The notes beneath the pieces are model-generated. The model was given only the letters and a program-made list of their open reading frames with translations, ran no database searches and was not told the origin of the DNA. DNA of 14,930 nt from Nitrospirota bacterium. GTDB lineage: Bacteria; Nitrospirota; Thermodesulfovibrionia; Thermodesulfovibrionales; Magnetobacteriaceae. How positions within the stretch are numbered: the first letter of the stretch is position 1; the number at the start of each line of letters is the position of its first letter. Shown here one piece after another: positions 1-7,075 of this stretch. The DNA is taken from assembly GCA_015233485.1 (NCBI GenBank), contig JADFXO010000062.1, positions 1 through 14,930 of the forward strand, written 5' to 3'. A program made the position numbers and the translations under genes.

Positions 1-3
1 TTT

Positions 4-218
4 CTACTTCTTCAACATAACTCCTGTCCATACCACTGATGATACTACTGTCGATTCATAATTGTCCAGAATTATTTGATTTGCCCTGTCCCTCCTTGGT
101 TTTAAGGCCAGAATAAATCCACCGTGGTTGTCTATGTTACCCACACGGTAAATTTGTTCTGATGGATAAACAAGTTTTCATTGGAAGTTGCAATGATTTC
201 TGAACTGTCCTTTTCCAT
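4..218 (-). pseudogene. Possible decayed coding remnant in left-edge region
   Basis: I do not recognise this and the call is tentative. On the minus strand an ATG at 218 opens a 28-codon frame that begins MEKDSSEIIATSNENL and stops at 132. In the -1 frame a 57-codon open stretch runs from 177 to the stop at 4-6. It reads like normal protein (for example LVYPSEQIYRVGN, then NIDNHGGFILALKP). Joining the two frames near 170-180 would give about 72 residues. A third frame then reads SSIISGMDRSYVEEVE and runs off the left edge. Short plausible pieces spread over three frames fit a frame-shifted pseudogene, but chance open frames in AT-rich DNA could look the same. There is no good ribosome binding site before the ATG at 218. 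Confidence 0.22.
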
Positions 219-331
219 GAAACAACCATTTAAGGAACGATTCCGGACAAGCCGGAATGACAGAAAGGGATAAGAGTGACAACAAACTAAGCAATTACCG
301 CTTACTTATGATGGAGAACAAATTTACCGTG
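144..331. repeat. 17-nt perfect inverted repeat pair, arms 154 nt apart
   Basis: CACGGTAAATTTGTTCT at 144-160 is the exact reverse complement of AGAACAAATTTACCGTG at 315-331. Weaker similarity continues inward, with ATAA and AAG matches beyond a five-base mismatch. The right arm contains the stop codon of the radical SAM gene (324-326). The arms are too far apart for a terminator hairpin. They could be terminal repeats of a small inserted element of about 188 bp, or two diverged inverted copies of the same short sequence. No target-site duplication is evident. Confidence 0.45.
240..258. repeat. Short palindrome, REP-like (ATTCCGG-N5-CCGGAAT)
   Basis: This is a perfect 7-bp stem, ATTCCGG, with loop ACAAG and CCGGAAT as the second arm. 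It sits in the non-coding DNA about 65 nt past the stop of the radical SAM gene. The GATTCCGG...CCGGAATGACA style resembles dispersed extragenic palindromes found in many bacterial genomes. No T-tract follows the stem on the minus strand, so it is a weak candidate for a factor-independent terminator of the operon. Only one copy is present in the window, so a repeat family cannot be shown from here. Confidence 0.45.
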
Positions 332-1916
332 GGCTTGCGGTGCTCAACAAATACTCGCGCCATAGGCGCTCTTTTTCTATCCCATTGTCTATGAAATCCC
401 ACGGCAGAGGCTCATAATAGGGCTTTTCGCGAAATATATATTCTGACGGGTCTATTGAGTGCAGCTCGCAGGCCTTTTTCCAGTTCAGGCCGTCTGCTAT
501 GGATTCGATAACCGGAGAGAGCCGCCGGTCGCCCATTGCCAATAACCCCTCGGTGTAGGCATATTTGAGCTGGTCGTGATTGACCTTTACATCTTCTTTT
601 TTGAGGCCGTCTTTTAATTGTTTTAACCGCCTCACGATGACCGCTGAGGACTCCATTGGATGCCACTGAAAGGGTGTGAATGGTTTCGGCACAAATGCGC
701 TCACACTCAACACTATGCGGCCAGACTTCGACAACCCCCTGATTTCCTTTACCAAATCTATCATCTCCGCTATATCCTCGTCTGTTTCAGTTGGAAGCCC
801 TATCATAAAATATAATCTCAACATCGCTATCCCCCGCAACAGCACAAGACGCGACGTCTCTATTATATCTTCATACGTTATCTTTTTATTTATCACCGCT
901 CTCAATCTCTTTGAGCCGGCCTCAGGAGCAATCGACACGCTTTTCTTATTCTTTATCAGTGCTGTTATCTCCGCGGCCTTCTTACTTGCCCTCAGGGATG
1001 ATATAGAAAACTCTACCCCCTCAATACACAATAATTGCCCTATGTGGGGATAGTCGGTCAACGACGCACCTATGACGCCTATCTTCGTCGTAAAAAGACT
1101 CAGGGCGCGCTCTATCTCCTGCCGCATGACCGACAGCGGCCTTGTCCTCGGCACACCATATATCCCGCTTATGGCACAAAAACGGCACCTCCACGGGCAG
1201 CCCCGCATCGCCTCAATAAGGTACATAGACGAAAACTCCGTGTGCGGCGTTATCAACTGTCGGCTTATCAGCGGCGCGTCTAAGTCTTTCAGAAAACGCC
1301 TCTTTACACGGCAATTTATATCGTGCCCCGACGGTATATAAAAACCCTCTAAGCCTTTTAATGCTTCTAATAACTGCGATCTGTCGCCGGATTTATTACA
1401 GATGTCTATGAATTCGTCAAGAACGGCCTCCGCCTCCGCCGCCACCACGACGTCAAAAAAATCCGCAAGCGGCTCCGGATTCATAAACGCGCATGGCCCG
1501 CCCATAATTAGCAGTGGATAGTGCGGCCCTCTGTCCCTGGCGTAAGGCAGTATGCCCGATGCCCTCAGGATTTTCACCACGTTTGGGAAGTCGTTCTCAT
1601 ATGATATGGAAAATGCTATTATGTCAAACTCTGAAGGCATTTTTTGGGATTCCAGCGTATAAATTCGCCCCAGAACGCCAGGCTCCGGCAAGAACGCGCG
1701 TTCGCAGACAACATCCTCACGGGCGTTGAGCATACCATAGACAAGCCGCAACCCAAGGCTGGACATTCCGGTTCTATACGTGTTCGGATACACGAGGCAT
1801 ACGCGGGTCTTGCCGCCGTGATCTTTATAGACGGTACCTGTCTCTTTATCAAGCAGGGATTGCCGTGTCAGGGGTTGCAGTGTGGCGGGATGCCGCTTTT
1901 TTTTTGTTGTTTTCAT
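324..1916 (-). CDS. Radical SAM protein with B12-binding-like N-terminal domain
   Basis: This is a radical SAM enzyme of 530 residues; the substrate is unknown. The cluster motif CPWRCRFC (Cys240, Cys244, Cys247) would bind the 4Fe-4S centre that cleaves S-adenosylmethionine. Residues about 36-165 look like the Rossmann-type, cobalamin-binding-like domain of this superfamily (RVCLVYPNTYRTGMSSLG, then LLIMGGPCAFMNPEPL). A strict DxHxxG cobalamin motif is not visible, so B12 binding is uncertain. The SIAPEAGSKRLR and FMIGLPTETDEDI segments are typical of the radical SAM barrel. It follows ftsZ after 93 nt in the same direction, so it may share the transcript, though a hairpin lies between them. 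The ATG at 1916 has only a weak upstream GGG as ribosome binding site. Codons 4 to 7 contain a run of nine A. The stop codon lies inside the right arm of a 17-nt inverted repeat. The class is secure; any role in division is not. Confidence 0.9.
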   Translation of the reverse strand: MKTTKKKRHPATLQPLTRQSLLDKETGTVYKDHGGKTRVCLVYPNTYRTGMSSLGLRLVYGMLNAREDVVCERAFLPEPGVLGRIYTLESQKMPSEFDIIAFSISYENDFPNVVKILRASGILPYARDRGPHYPLLIMGGPCAFMNPEPLADFFDVVVAAEAEAVLDEFIDICNKSGDRSQLLEALKGLEGFYIPSGHDINCRVKRRFLKDLDAPLISRQLITPHTEFSSMYLIEAMRGCPWRCRFCAISGIYGVPRTRPLSVMRQEIERALSLFTTKIGVIGASLTDYPHIGQLLCIEGVEFSISSLRASKKAAEITALIKNKKSVSIAPEAGSKRLRAVINKKITYEDIIETSRLVLLRGIAMLRLYFMIGLPTETDEDIAEMIDLVKEIRGLSKSGRIVLSVSAFVPKPFTPFQWHPMESSAVIVRRLKQLKDGLKKEDVKVNHDQLKYAYTEGLLAMGDRRLSPVIESIADGLNWKKACELHSIDPSEYIFREKPYYEPLPWDFIDNGIEKERLWREYLLSTASPR

Positions 1917-1953
1917 TCAAATGCCCGGCTCACCCCATCTTTCAGGAGGAGGG

Positions 1954-1988
1954 GGGCAGAGGACATCATGGGGGGTCGTCCTCTGCCC
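1954..1988 (-). terminator. Perfect 11-bp hairpin between ftsZ and the radical SAM gene
   Basis: GGGCAGAGGAC (1954-1964) pairs exactly with GTCCTCTGCCC (1978-1988) around a 13-nt loop. On the minus strand the hairpin begins 21 nt after the ftsZ stop. The bases after it on that strand are C-rich, with no T-tract, so it does not meet the standard for an intrinsic terminator. It could instead attenuate transcription, protect the ftsZ end of the mRNA from exonucleases, or be a dispersed palindrome. The structure is certain; the terminator label is the nearest category only. Confidence 0.45.
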
Positions 1989-2009
1989 TTCCGTTGTGGA
2001 GAGCTTTAT

Positions 2010-3176
2010 CTACTCTGGTTTCTTCTGTTTTCTTATAAATGTTGGGATGTCCATATCGTCTTCGTAGCTGCCTACGAGTTCGGTCGTCGGGATTTTGTCC
2101 TCTTTCGAGAAGTCAAAGAGGGATTTCGATAGAATTCTGTCCGAACCCCTTGAGAAGTTGCGTTCTCTTTCCTGGCCTTTCCATGTCTTCATCTCTGGTA
2201 TCGTTATTTTGGCCTCTTTCTTTTCCTCAAATCCGGTCGCTATTACCGTAACCTTTACCTCACCATCTAGTGAGGGATCAATGACGGCGCCGAAAATGAT
2301 GTCCGCGTCGTCGTGGGCAGAGTCGAAGACCAGCTCAGAGGCGCCCTGTACGGCGTCAAGCGTAAGGTCAGGGCCTCCGGTTATGTTTATCAGTATGCCT
2401 CTGGCCCCGTCAATAGAAGTCTCTTCAAGAAGCGGATTAGATATGGCCTTTTTTGCCGCGTCTATGTGGCCCTGTTCGCCTTTGCCTTTTCCAATTCCCA
2501 TTACCGCCTTGCCGGAGTACTGCATTATCGTCTTTACGTCGGCAAAGTCAAGATTAATAAGTCCGGGCAGCAGTATCAGGTCGGTTATGCCCTGCACGGC
2601 GTCTTTTAACACATCATTGGCCACCTCAAAGGACTTAATAAGGGGCGTACCCTTTTCCACTACCAGAGAGATCTTGTCGTTGGGGATTACTATCGTCGTA
2701 TCGACGAACTGGTTGAGTTCCTTTATTCCGAGGGTCGCGTTACTAAGACGCTTTCTGCCTTCGTAAAAAAACGGCTTTGTCACTACCGCTACAGTCAGCG
2801 CACCAAGGCTCCTCGCTATCTCCGCTATTATAGGGGCCGCGCCCGTGCCGGTGCCGCCACCCATGCCGGCGGTTATGAAGACCATGTCGGCCCCGTCCAG
2901 CATTTCCTTTATCCTCTCGCTGTCTTCAAGGGCCGCCTCTCTGCCTACCTGCGGATTTGACCCCGCGCCAAGTCCCCTCGTTATCTTTGTGCCTATTTGT
3001 AATTTTAATTCGGCGTTTGACGAATTCAATACCTGTAAGTCCGTATTTACCGCAATAAACTCCACGTTTTTCAACACCGCGGCTATCATATTGTTAATCG
3101 CGTTACCGCCCGCCCCGCCTACACCTACTACCTTAATGTTGGCCTTTCCATCATTTGACTCCACTAGTTCAAACAT
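2010..3176 (-). CDS. ftsZ: Cell division protein FtsZ
   Basis: This is the tubulin-like GTPase that polymerises into the Z ring at mid-cell and recruits the divisome. The 388 residues are full length for the family. The GTP-binding tubulin signature GGGTGTG is at 106-112, preceded by the N-terminal nucleotide loop GVGGAGGNAINNM (18-30). The T7 synergy loop NLDFADV (208-214) carries the Asp that completes the GTPase site of the next subunit. The linker is short (about 325-370). The C-terminal peptide DIPTFIRKQ (376-384) is the usual FtsA-binding tail, followed by a basic end. The ATG at 3176 has the strongest ribosome binding site in the window, AAGGAGG (complement of 3183-3189) with 6-nt spacing. 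This fits the high FtsZ level cells need relative to the other divisome proteins. The ftsA stop lies 23 nt upstream. Confidence 0.98.
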   Translation of the reverse strand: MFELVESNDGKANIKVVGVGGAGGNAINNMIAAVLKNVEFIAVNTDLQVLNSSNAELKLQIGTKITRGLGAGSNPQVGREAALEDSERIKEMLDGADMVFITAGMGGGTGTGAAPIIAEIARSLGALTVAVVTKPFFYEGRKRLSNATLGIKELNQFVDTTIVIPNDKISLVVEKGTPLIKSFEVANDVLKDAVQGITDLILLPGLINLDFADVKTIMQYSGKAVMGIGKGKGEQGHIDAAKKAISNPLLEETSIDGARGILINITGGPDLTLDAVQGASELVFDSAHDDADIIFGAVIDPSLDGEVKVTVIATGFEEKKEAKITIPEMKTWKGQERERNFSRGSDRILSKSLFDFSKEDKIPTTELVGSYEDDMDIPTFIRKQKKPE

Positions 3177-3182
3177 GCCGTC

Positions 3183-3189
3183 CCTCCTT
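3183..3189 (-). promoter_or_regulatory. Strong ribosome binding site of ftsZ
   Basis: The minus strand reads AAGGAGG here, 6 nt before the ftsZ ATG. It is close to the full anti-16S match and clearly better than the sites before neighbouring genes, such as AAGGA for ftsA and AGGCGG for ftsQ. It lies in the 23-nt gap after ftsA, so ftsZ can be initiated independently of translation of ftsA. Confidence 0.8.
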
Positions 3190-3199
3190 GCTTTTTAAT

Positions 3200-4420
3200 T
3201 TATCTGTTAAAAAACTTTCCTACCAGACCCTTAAACCACTTCGACATCGAAGACTGCCCCGTCGTAAATGTGTCTATCGAGCCACTCTCGTAGAACCTCT
3301 TCCTCGTATATGAGATCAAACCCACTGTCGTTGCATACATCGGCCCGCGAATCTTGTCCCCTATCCCTGCCCACTCACATGTGCCAACTCTCACGGGCAA
3401 ATCCAGCACACTGGAAATCAATCCCTCAAGGCCCTTCAGCTCCGCCACTCCACCCGTTAACACCACCGACCAGGGCTGCCAGCTAAAGCCGGGAATGCCC
3501 AGAATCGCTTCTTTTATCATGCCCGTAAGCTCTTCACTCCTTGCCTTTATTATCTCAGTTATAAATGATTTCGATATCCGCCTCTCTTCCTTGTTTGCCG
3601 TTACGGTTATCTCCTCGCCGAAGTACTCGTCGGGGAATGTCGCCATGCCATACGCCTTCTTCAATCTCTCCGCCTCATACACCGGAAGCCTCAACCCTAC
3701 GGCAATGTCGTTGCTAAACTGGTTGCCGCCTATGTCTATTACCGCCGCACCCATAAACGCGCCATCCTTAAAGAGCGCTATATCAGTAGTGCCCCCTCCG
3801 ATGTCTATCAGGATTGCCCCGTAGTCCTTTTCGTCTTCCCTGAGTACCGCCGCCGCTGCCGCCAGCGGATTAAACACTATATCGGCAGCCCTCAGGCCGG
3901 CCATCTCACAGCATTTAACCACATTGTGTATCGAATTCGACGCCCCAACCACTATCTGCATGTTTGCCTCAAGCCTAACGCCCTTCATCCCTACAGGGTT
4001 ATATATCTGCCCTTCGCCATCGACCACATACTCTACGGGGATCATGTGCATGATCTCCTTATCCAAAGGCACATATACCGTCCCGGCGGTCTCCACTACC
4101 TTGTCAATGTCCCGCTGTGTTACAACGTCAGTTGTCAGCACTACCGCACCCGTACTCTTAAAACTCTTTATATGTACGTCGGAAAGCCCCGTGCAGACCT
4201 CTTTTATCTCCACACCGGAGAGCACCTGCGCCTTCTTCACGGCCTCTCTTATGGCCGCGGCGGCACTCTCAAGGTCGACAACAACGCCTTTTCTTACCCC
4301 GGCAGAAGCGGCCATGCCTACCCCGGCTACCTCCGTTGAGGTCTCAGTTACCCTGGCTACAATAGCCGTAACCTTCGACGTCCCTATGTCCAGCCCGGTT
4401 ATATAGCTTCCTTCACCCAT
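3200..4420 (-). CDS. ftsA: Cell division protein FtsA
   Basis: This is the actin-like ATPase that tethers FtsZ to the inner membrane and recruits later division proteins. It has 406 residues. The phosphate-1 loop is DIGTSKVTAIVAR (11-23). The FtsA-specific 1C (SHS2) domain covers about 85-165, including IPVEYVVDG and NPVGMKGVRLE. The phosphate-2 loop is LIDIGGGTTDIALF (204-217) and the adenosine motif is VLTGGVAELKG (320-330). The last 14 residues, SKWFKGLVGKFFNR, form the expected amphipathic membrane-targeting helix. The ATG at 4420 overlaps the end of ftsQ by 22 nt and has AAGGA 6 nt upstream. The tight ftsQ-ftsA-ftsZ order is the standard end of a dcw cluster. Confidence 0.97.
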   Translation of the reverse strand: MGEGSYITGLDIGTSKVTAIVARVTETSTEVAGVGMAASAGVRKGVVVDLESAAAAIREAVKKAQVLSGVEIKEVCTGLSDVHIKSFKSTGAVVLTTDVVTQRDIDKVVETAGTVYVPLDKEIMHMIPVEYVVDGEGQIYNPVGMKGVRLEANMQIVVGASNSIHNVVKCCEMAGLRAADIVFNPLAAAAAVLREDEKDYGAILIDIGGGTTDIALFKDGAFMGAAVIDIGGNQFSNDIAVGLRLPVYEAERLKKAYGMATFPDEYFGEEITVTANKEERRISKSFITEIIKARSEELTGMIKEAILGIPGFSWQPWSVVLTGGVAELKGLEGLISSVLDLPVRVGTCEWAGIGDKIRGPMYATTVGLISYTRKRFYESGSIDTFTTGQSSMSKWFKGLVGKFFNR

Positions 4421-5163
4421 TTCATATCCTTCTTTAACGGCTTCAGTATCAGTCTGTTTGAAAACCTTAAATCTATATACTCTATGGCCATATTCCTGCC
4501 CGCTATTTCCTCTTTCAGCGAAAAATAACTCGACAGTTTCTTCTCGTAATCGCCAAAACCCATAAGTATCAGCAAACCGTTTAATGTCAACGATATGTCC
4601 TCCGGCCTCATACCAGTTATTTCTATCGCCTTGCCACTGAGGGCGCTTGTCTTGTTTATGACATTTACCAGCCTTACAGCCTCCGCATACGCCCTCTTAT
4701 ACTGTTCTTCTATGTTTATGACCGGCATTCCGGCCAACGGTTTTTCTATGCTGTCGAGTTTTACTCCGGCCTCGTCTATTAAATACATCGTGTGTCCATC
4801 GTTTAACACCGCCGCCGGCGCCTTCTCCGTAATCTTCACCAGTATTGACGACGGCAGTTCCTTTCTTACGTATGACGTCTTTATCCACGGCGACGACTCT
4901 AGTCTCCTTGCAAGTATCTCCGCATTTATGGATAGTATGCTTTTTCCCTTTACGTCCATCAGCTCGAATATGTCGTTGTCTTTTAAGTGGCTGTTTCCCT
5001 CCACTCCATATTTGTCTACTTTGAAGTAGTTAGCACTCAAGGTATAATACCCCATAAATATCACCGACCCCAGCACCGTCAAAACACTCACCGCAATACC
5101 GATGTTCCTTGCGTTTATCGCGTTGGGACGTTTATATGCCAGAATCTCCTTCTTCGCTTTCAT
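4399..5163 (-). CDS. ftsQ: Cell division protein FtsQ (DivIB family)
   Basis: This is a bitopic inner-membrane divisome protein which, with FtsB and FtsL, links the cytoplasmic ring to FtsW/FtsI. It has 254 residues. There is a short basic cytoplasmic N-terminus, one membrane segment at about 20-42, then a periplasmic POTRA domain at about 47-115. That domain opens with FKVDKYGVEGNSHLKDNDIF and ends near LVKITEKAPAAVL. The beta domain follows, and the segment IEYIDLRFSNRLILKP (227-242) corresponds to the conserved VDLR strand near the end of the family. The ATG at 5163 overlaps the ddl stop in an ATGA junction, with AGGCGG just upstream. FtsQ sequences diverge fast, so the name rests on topology, POTRA features and position between ddl and ftsA. 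Confidence 0.94.
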   Translation of the reverse strand: MKAKKEILAYKRPNAINARNIGIAVSVLTVLGSVIFMGYYTLSANYFKVDKYGVEGNSHLKDNDIFELMDVKGKSILSINAEILARRLESSPWIKTSYVRKELPSSILVKITEKAPAAVLNDGHTMYLIDEAGVKLDSIEKPLAGMPVINIEEQYKRAYAEAVRLVNVINKTSALSGKAIEITGMRPEDISLTLNGLLILMGFGDYEKKLSSYFSLKEEIAGRNMAIEYIDLRFSNRLILKPLKKDMKWVKEAI

Positions 5164-6134
5164 AGGCCGCCTGACATTATCTGCATATTCTTTCTGAGTA
5201 TAGCATCTCCAAGCATCTCCTCAAGCAGTTGCAGAAACGACATGCCCACACTTTCCGCTATCTTAGGCAGCAGCGACGTCTCCGTCATACCTGGCACTGT
5301 GTTTACCTCAAGGATGTAGACTGTTTTGGCGTCCTCTGACAGTATCGTATCCACCCTCGCCGCCCCCTTACAGCCTAAACAATCATATGCCTTTACGGAC
5401 ATCTCCCCGATCTTATCGTATGTCTCCCGATTGACATCAGGCGGCAGGATGTAGTTTGTCATTCCGCTGGTATATTTGGACTTGTAATCGTAAAACTCGC
5501 CTGAGGGCCTTATCTCAACACCCCCCAGCACCTTGCCGTTTACTATGCCTATCTGTATTTCTTTCCCCTTTATGAATTTCTCCACGATTGCCTTACTACC
5601 ATAGCTAAAGGCCTCTCTTAGGGCCTTGGCATAGTCCACTTCGCTTTTCACTATACTTACGCCCACGCTTGAGCCTTCCTGCGCCGGCTTGATTATCCAT
5701 GGGAATGATACGTCTGGTCGCGATTGCCGGGACAGCGCCGCTATGCTGACTTCCGCGCCGCTAAACTCAACGACCTCAAATGGCGGCACGCTCAGGCCCG
5801 CCCTCCCGAATAAGTACTTGCACATCACCTTATCCATAGCCAGCGCAGAGGCAAGCACCCCCGAACCAGTATAGGCCATCCCCATAACCTCAAGCATTCC
5901 CTGAACAGAGCCGTTTTCACCCCAGCCGCCATGTAATGCCGTCAGCACCACATCCGGCGTCAGCGCCGTGAGTTTTACCGCGGCCTCTAAATCCGCGTCT
6001 ATCAGCCACACGTTATACCCGCCGGCCTTCAGGGTGTTAAACACGGCCATGCCGCTCTTTAATGATATCTCCCTCTCCGACGACAGCCCGCCGGCCAATA
6101 CCGCAATCTTTTTATCGCTCAGCTCTTCTTTCAT
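5160..6134 (-). CDS. ddl: D-alanine--D-alanine ligase
   Basis: This cytoplasmic ATP-grasp ligase joins two D-alanines; MurF then adds the dipeptide to the UDP-MurNAc-tripeptide. It has 324 residues. N-terminal motifs are GGLSSEREISLKSG (15-28) and HGGWGENGSVQG (68-79). The ATP-binding core includes FPWIIKPAQEGSSVGVS (144-160). The active-site loop EFYDYKSKY (213-221) carries the Tyr associated with D-Ala-D-Ala rather than D-Ala-D-Lac products, so a normal vancomycin-sensitive-type stem is predicted. The metal-binding and substrate-binding segment is EVNTVPGMTETSLLPK (276-291). The ATG at 6134 overlaps the murB stop by 4 nt and has GGGG 7 nt upstream. Only one ddl copy is visible here; its ddlA or ddlB type cannot be assigned. 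Confidence 0.97.
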   Translation of the reverse strand: MKEELSDKKIAVLAGGLSSEREISLKSGMAVFNTLKAGGYNVWLIDADLEAAVKLTALTPDVVLTALHGGWGENGSVQGMLEVMGMAYTGSGVLASALAMDKVMCKYLFGRAGLSVPPFEVVEFSGAEVSIAALSRQSRPDVSFPWIIKPAQEGSSVGVSIVKSEVDYAKALREAFSYGSKAIVEKFIKGKEIQIGIVNGKVLGGVEIRPSGEFYDYKSKYTSGMTNYILPPDVNRETYDKIGEMSVKAYDCLGCKGAARVDTILSEDAKTVYILEVNTVPGMTETSLLPKIAESVGMSFLQLLEEMLGDAILRKNMQIMSGGL

Positions 6135-7075
6135 GCCATATCCCCGATTATTCTTATTTCAGGAGCCAGCCCGACATCGAACTTTGCCTGCACCATCGCC
6201 TTTACCCTCTCCATGAGGGAAAGGTAGCCGGCAGCCGTACCGCCTCCACGATTTATGAAAAAATTCGCGTGTACCATGCTTACCTCAATCCCCCCGCATA
6301 TTAATCCCTTACACCCGGCGTGCTCTATCAACTCACCGGCATACCCGCCGGTTGGGTTTTTAAAGACACAACCGGCCGAGTGAAGGGAAATTGGCTGGGT
6401 CTGTCTTTTTTTCATTGCACAGTCATGGGCGGTCGCCGCTATGGCGTCGGCGTCCCCGAAGGGCAGCCTCATATCGACGCTCACAATGACCGAATTGTCC
6501 GCAATGCCGGAGCGTCTGTATGCAAATTTTAAAGAATCAGTATGCCCATCCCCTGTTCTTAATACCTTAACCTGGCCGTCCACGCCGACGACCGTTACAG
6601 CAATAACGGCGTCCTTTATCTCGGCGCCAAAAGAGCCTGCATTTCCAAATACCGCGCCGCCCAGTGTCCCCGGAATTCCAGCAAGGCCCTCTATGCCCTG
6701 CCCTGCGTCCTTTTGGGCGGCCATGACTACATGGGCAAGGCTTACCCCCGCCCCCGCGCGTATAAATAAACCTTTGTCAGTTGTCTGCGTCTCAATGCTC
6801 CTAAAACCCTTCGTGCTGATTACGACGCCTTCAAATCCCCCGTCGCCAAACAGGACATTGCTGCCTCCTCCCAACACCAAATACGGAACGCCGCATGTGC
6901 GCGCGCGCCGGATGAACTGCGTCAGCGAGTTCAAACCCTCAGGCTCAAAAAACACCGCCGCGCCGCCACCTATCCTAAGAGAGGTGTGTTCGGTCATAGG
7001 CTCATTATATGAGACGCGACCTGAAAGCCCCGACATCAGTCCTTCCGCCATTGTTGTTACCGCAGCTCCGCTCAT
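6131..7075 (-). CDS. murB: UDP-N-acetylenolpyruvoylglucosamine reductase MurB
   Basis: This FAD-dependent cytoplasmic enzyme reduces the enolpyruvyl group to give UDP-MurNAc, using NADPH. With the chosen start it has 314 residues. The FAD-binding segments are TSLRIGGGAAVFF (31-43) and VLGGGSNVLFGDGGF (67-81), then GIPGTLGGAVFGNAG (133-147). The C-terminal segment GELIEHAGCKGLICGG through VSMVHANFFIN (246-275) is typical of the shorter, B. subtilis-like type II MurB. The conserved YRxS Arg is R187 and the late Glu is in PEIRIIG (305-311). The motif SAGCVFKNP has Cys236 where E. coli has the catalytic Ser. I chose the ATG at 7075. It forms an ATGA overlap with murC and has AGGGGG about 8 nt upstream. 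A longer frame from a GTG at 7117 would add 14 Gly/Lys-rich residues inside murC. Confidence 0.96.
   Translation of the reverse strand: MSGAAVTTMAEGLMSGLSGRVSYNEPMTEHTSLRIGGGAAVFFEPEGLNSLTQFIRRARTCGVPYLVLGGGSNVLFGDGGFEGVVISTKGFRSIETQTTDKGLFIRAGAGVSLAHVVMAAQKDAGQGIEGLAGIPGTLGGAVFGNAGSFGAEIKDAVIAVTVVGVDGQVKVLRTGDGHTDSLKFAYRRSGIADNSVIVSVDMRLPFGDADAIAATAHDCAMKKRQTQPISLHSAGCVFKNPTGGYAGELIEHAGCKGLICGGIEVSMVHANFFINRGGGTAAGYLSLMERVKAMVQAKFDVGLAPEIRIIGDMA

Larger units (their letters stand above)
1..323. other. Intergenic or decayed region downstream of the dcw operon
   Basis: No intact gene is supported in these 323 nt. The stretch is more AT-rich than the operon. It holds the possible coding remnants (4-218), the left arm of the 17-nt inverted repeat (144-160) and the 7-bp palindrome (240-258). 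No T-rich terminator was found for the leftward operon. A minus-strand frame with an ATG at 31 (MDRSYVEEVE) reaches the left edge and could be the start of a further gene, but ten codons are too few to judge. Confidence 0.5.

Noticed and set aside
1943..2132. AGGAGGAGG followed by an ATG at 1968 on the plus strand, opening a 55-codon frame
   Set aside because: It looks like a good start site. However, the purine-rich stretch is one side of the post-ftsZ hairpin region and the frame runs antisense into ftsZ, with no protein-like features beyond a Leu/Phe-rich stretch.
2095..2766. Long plus-strand open frame of 223 codons antisense to ftsZ
   Set aside because: It lies wholly inside ftsZ, whose motifs and ribosome binding site are unambiguous. 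Its composition (Ser/Pro/Leu rich, no recognisable motif) is that of a coding shadow.
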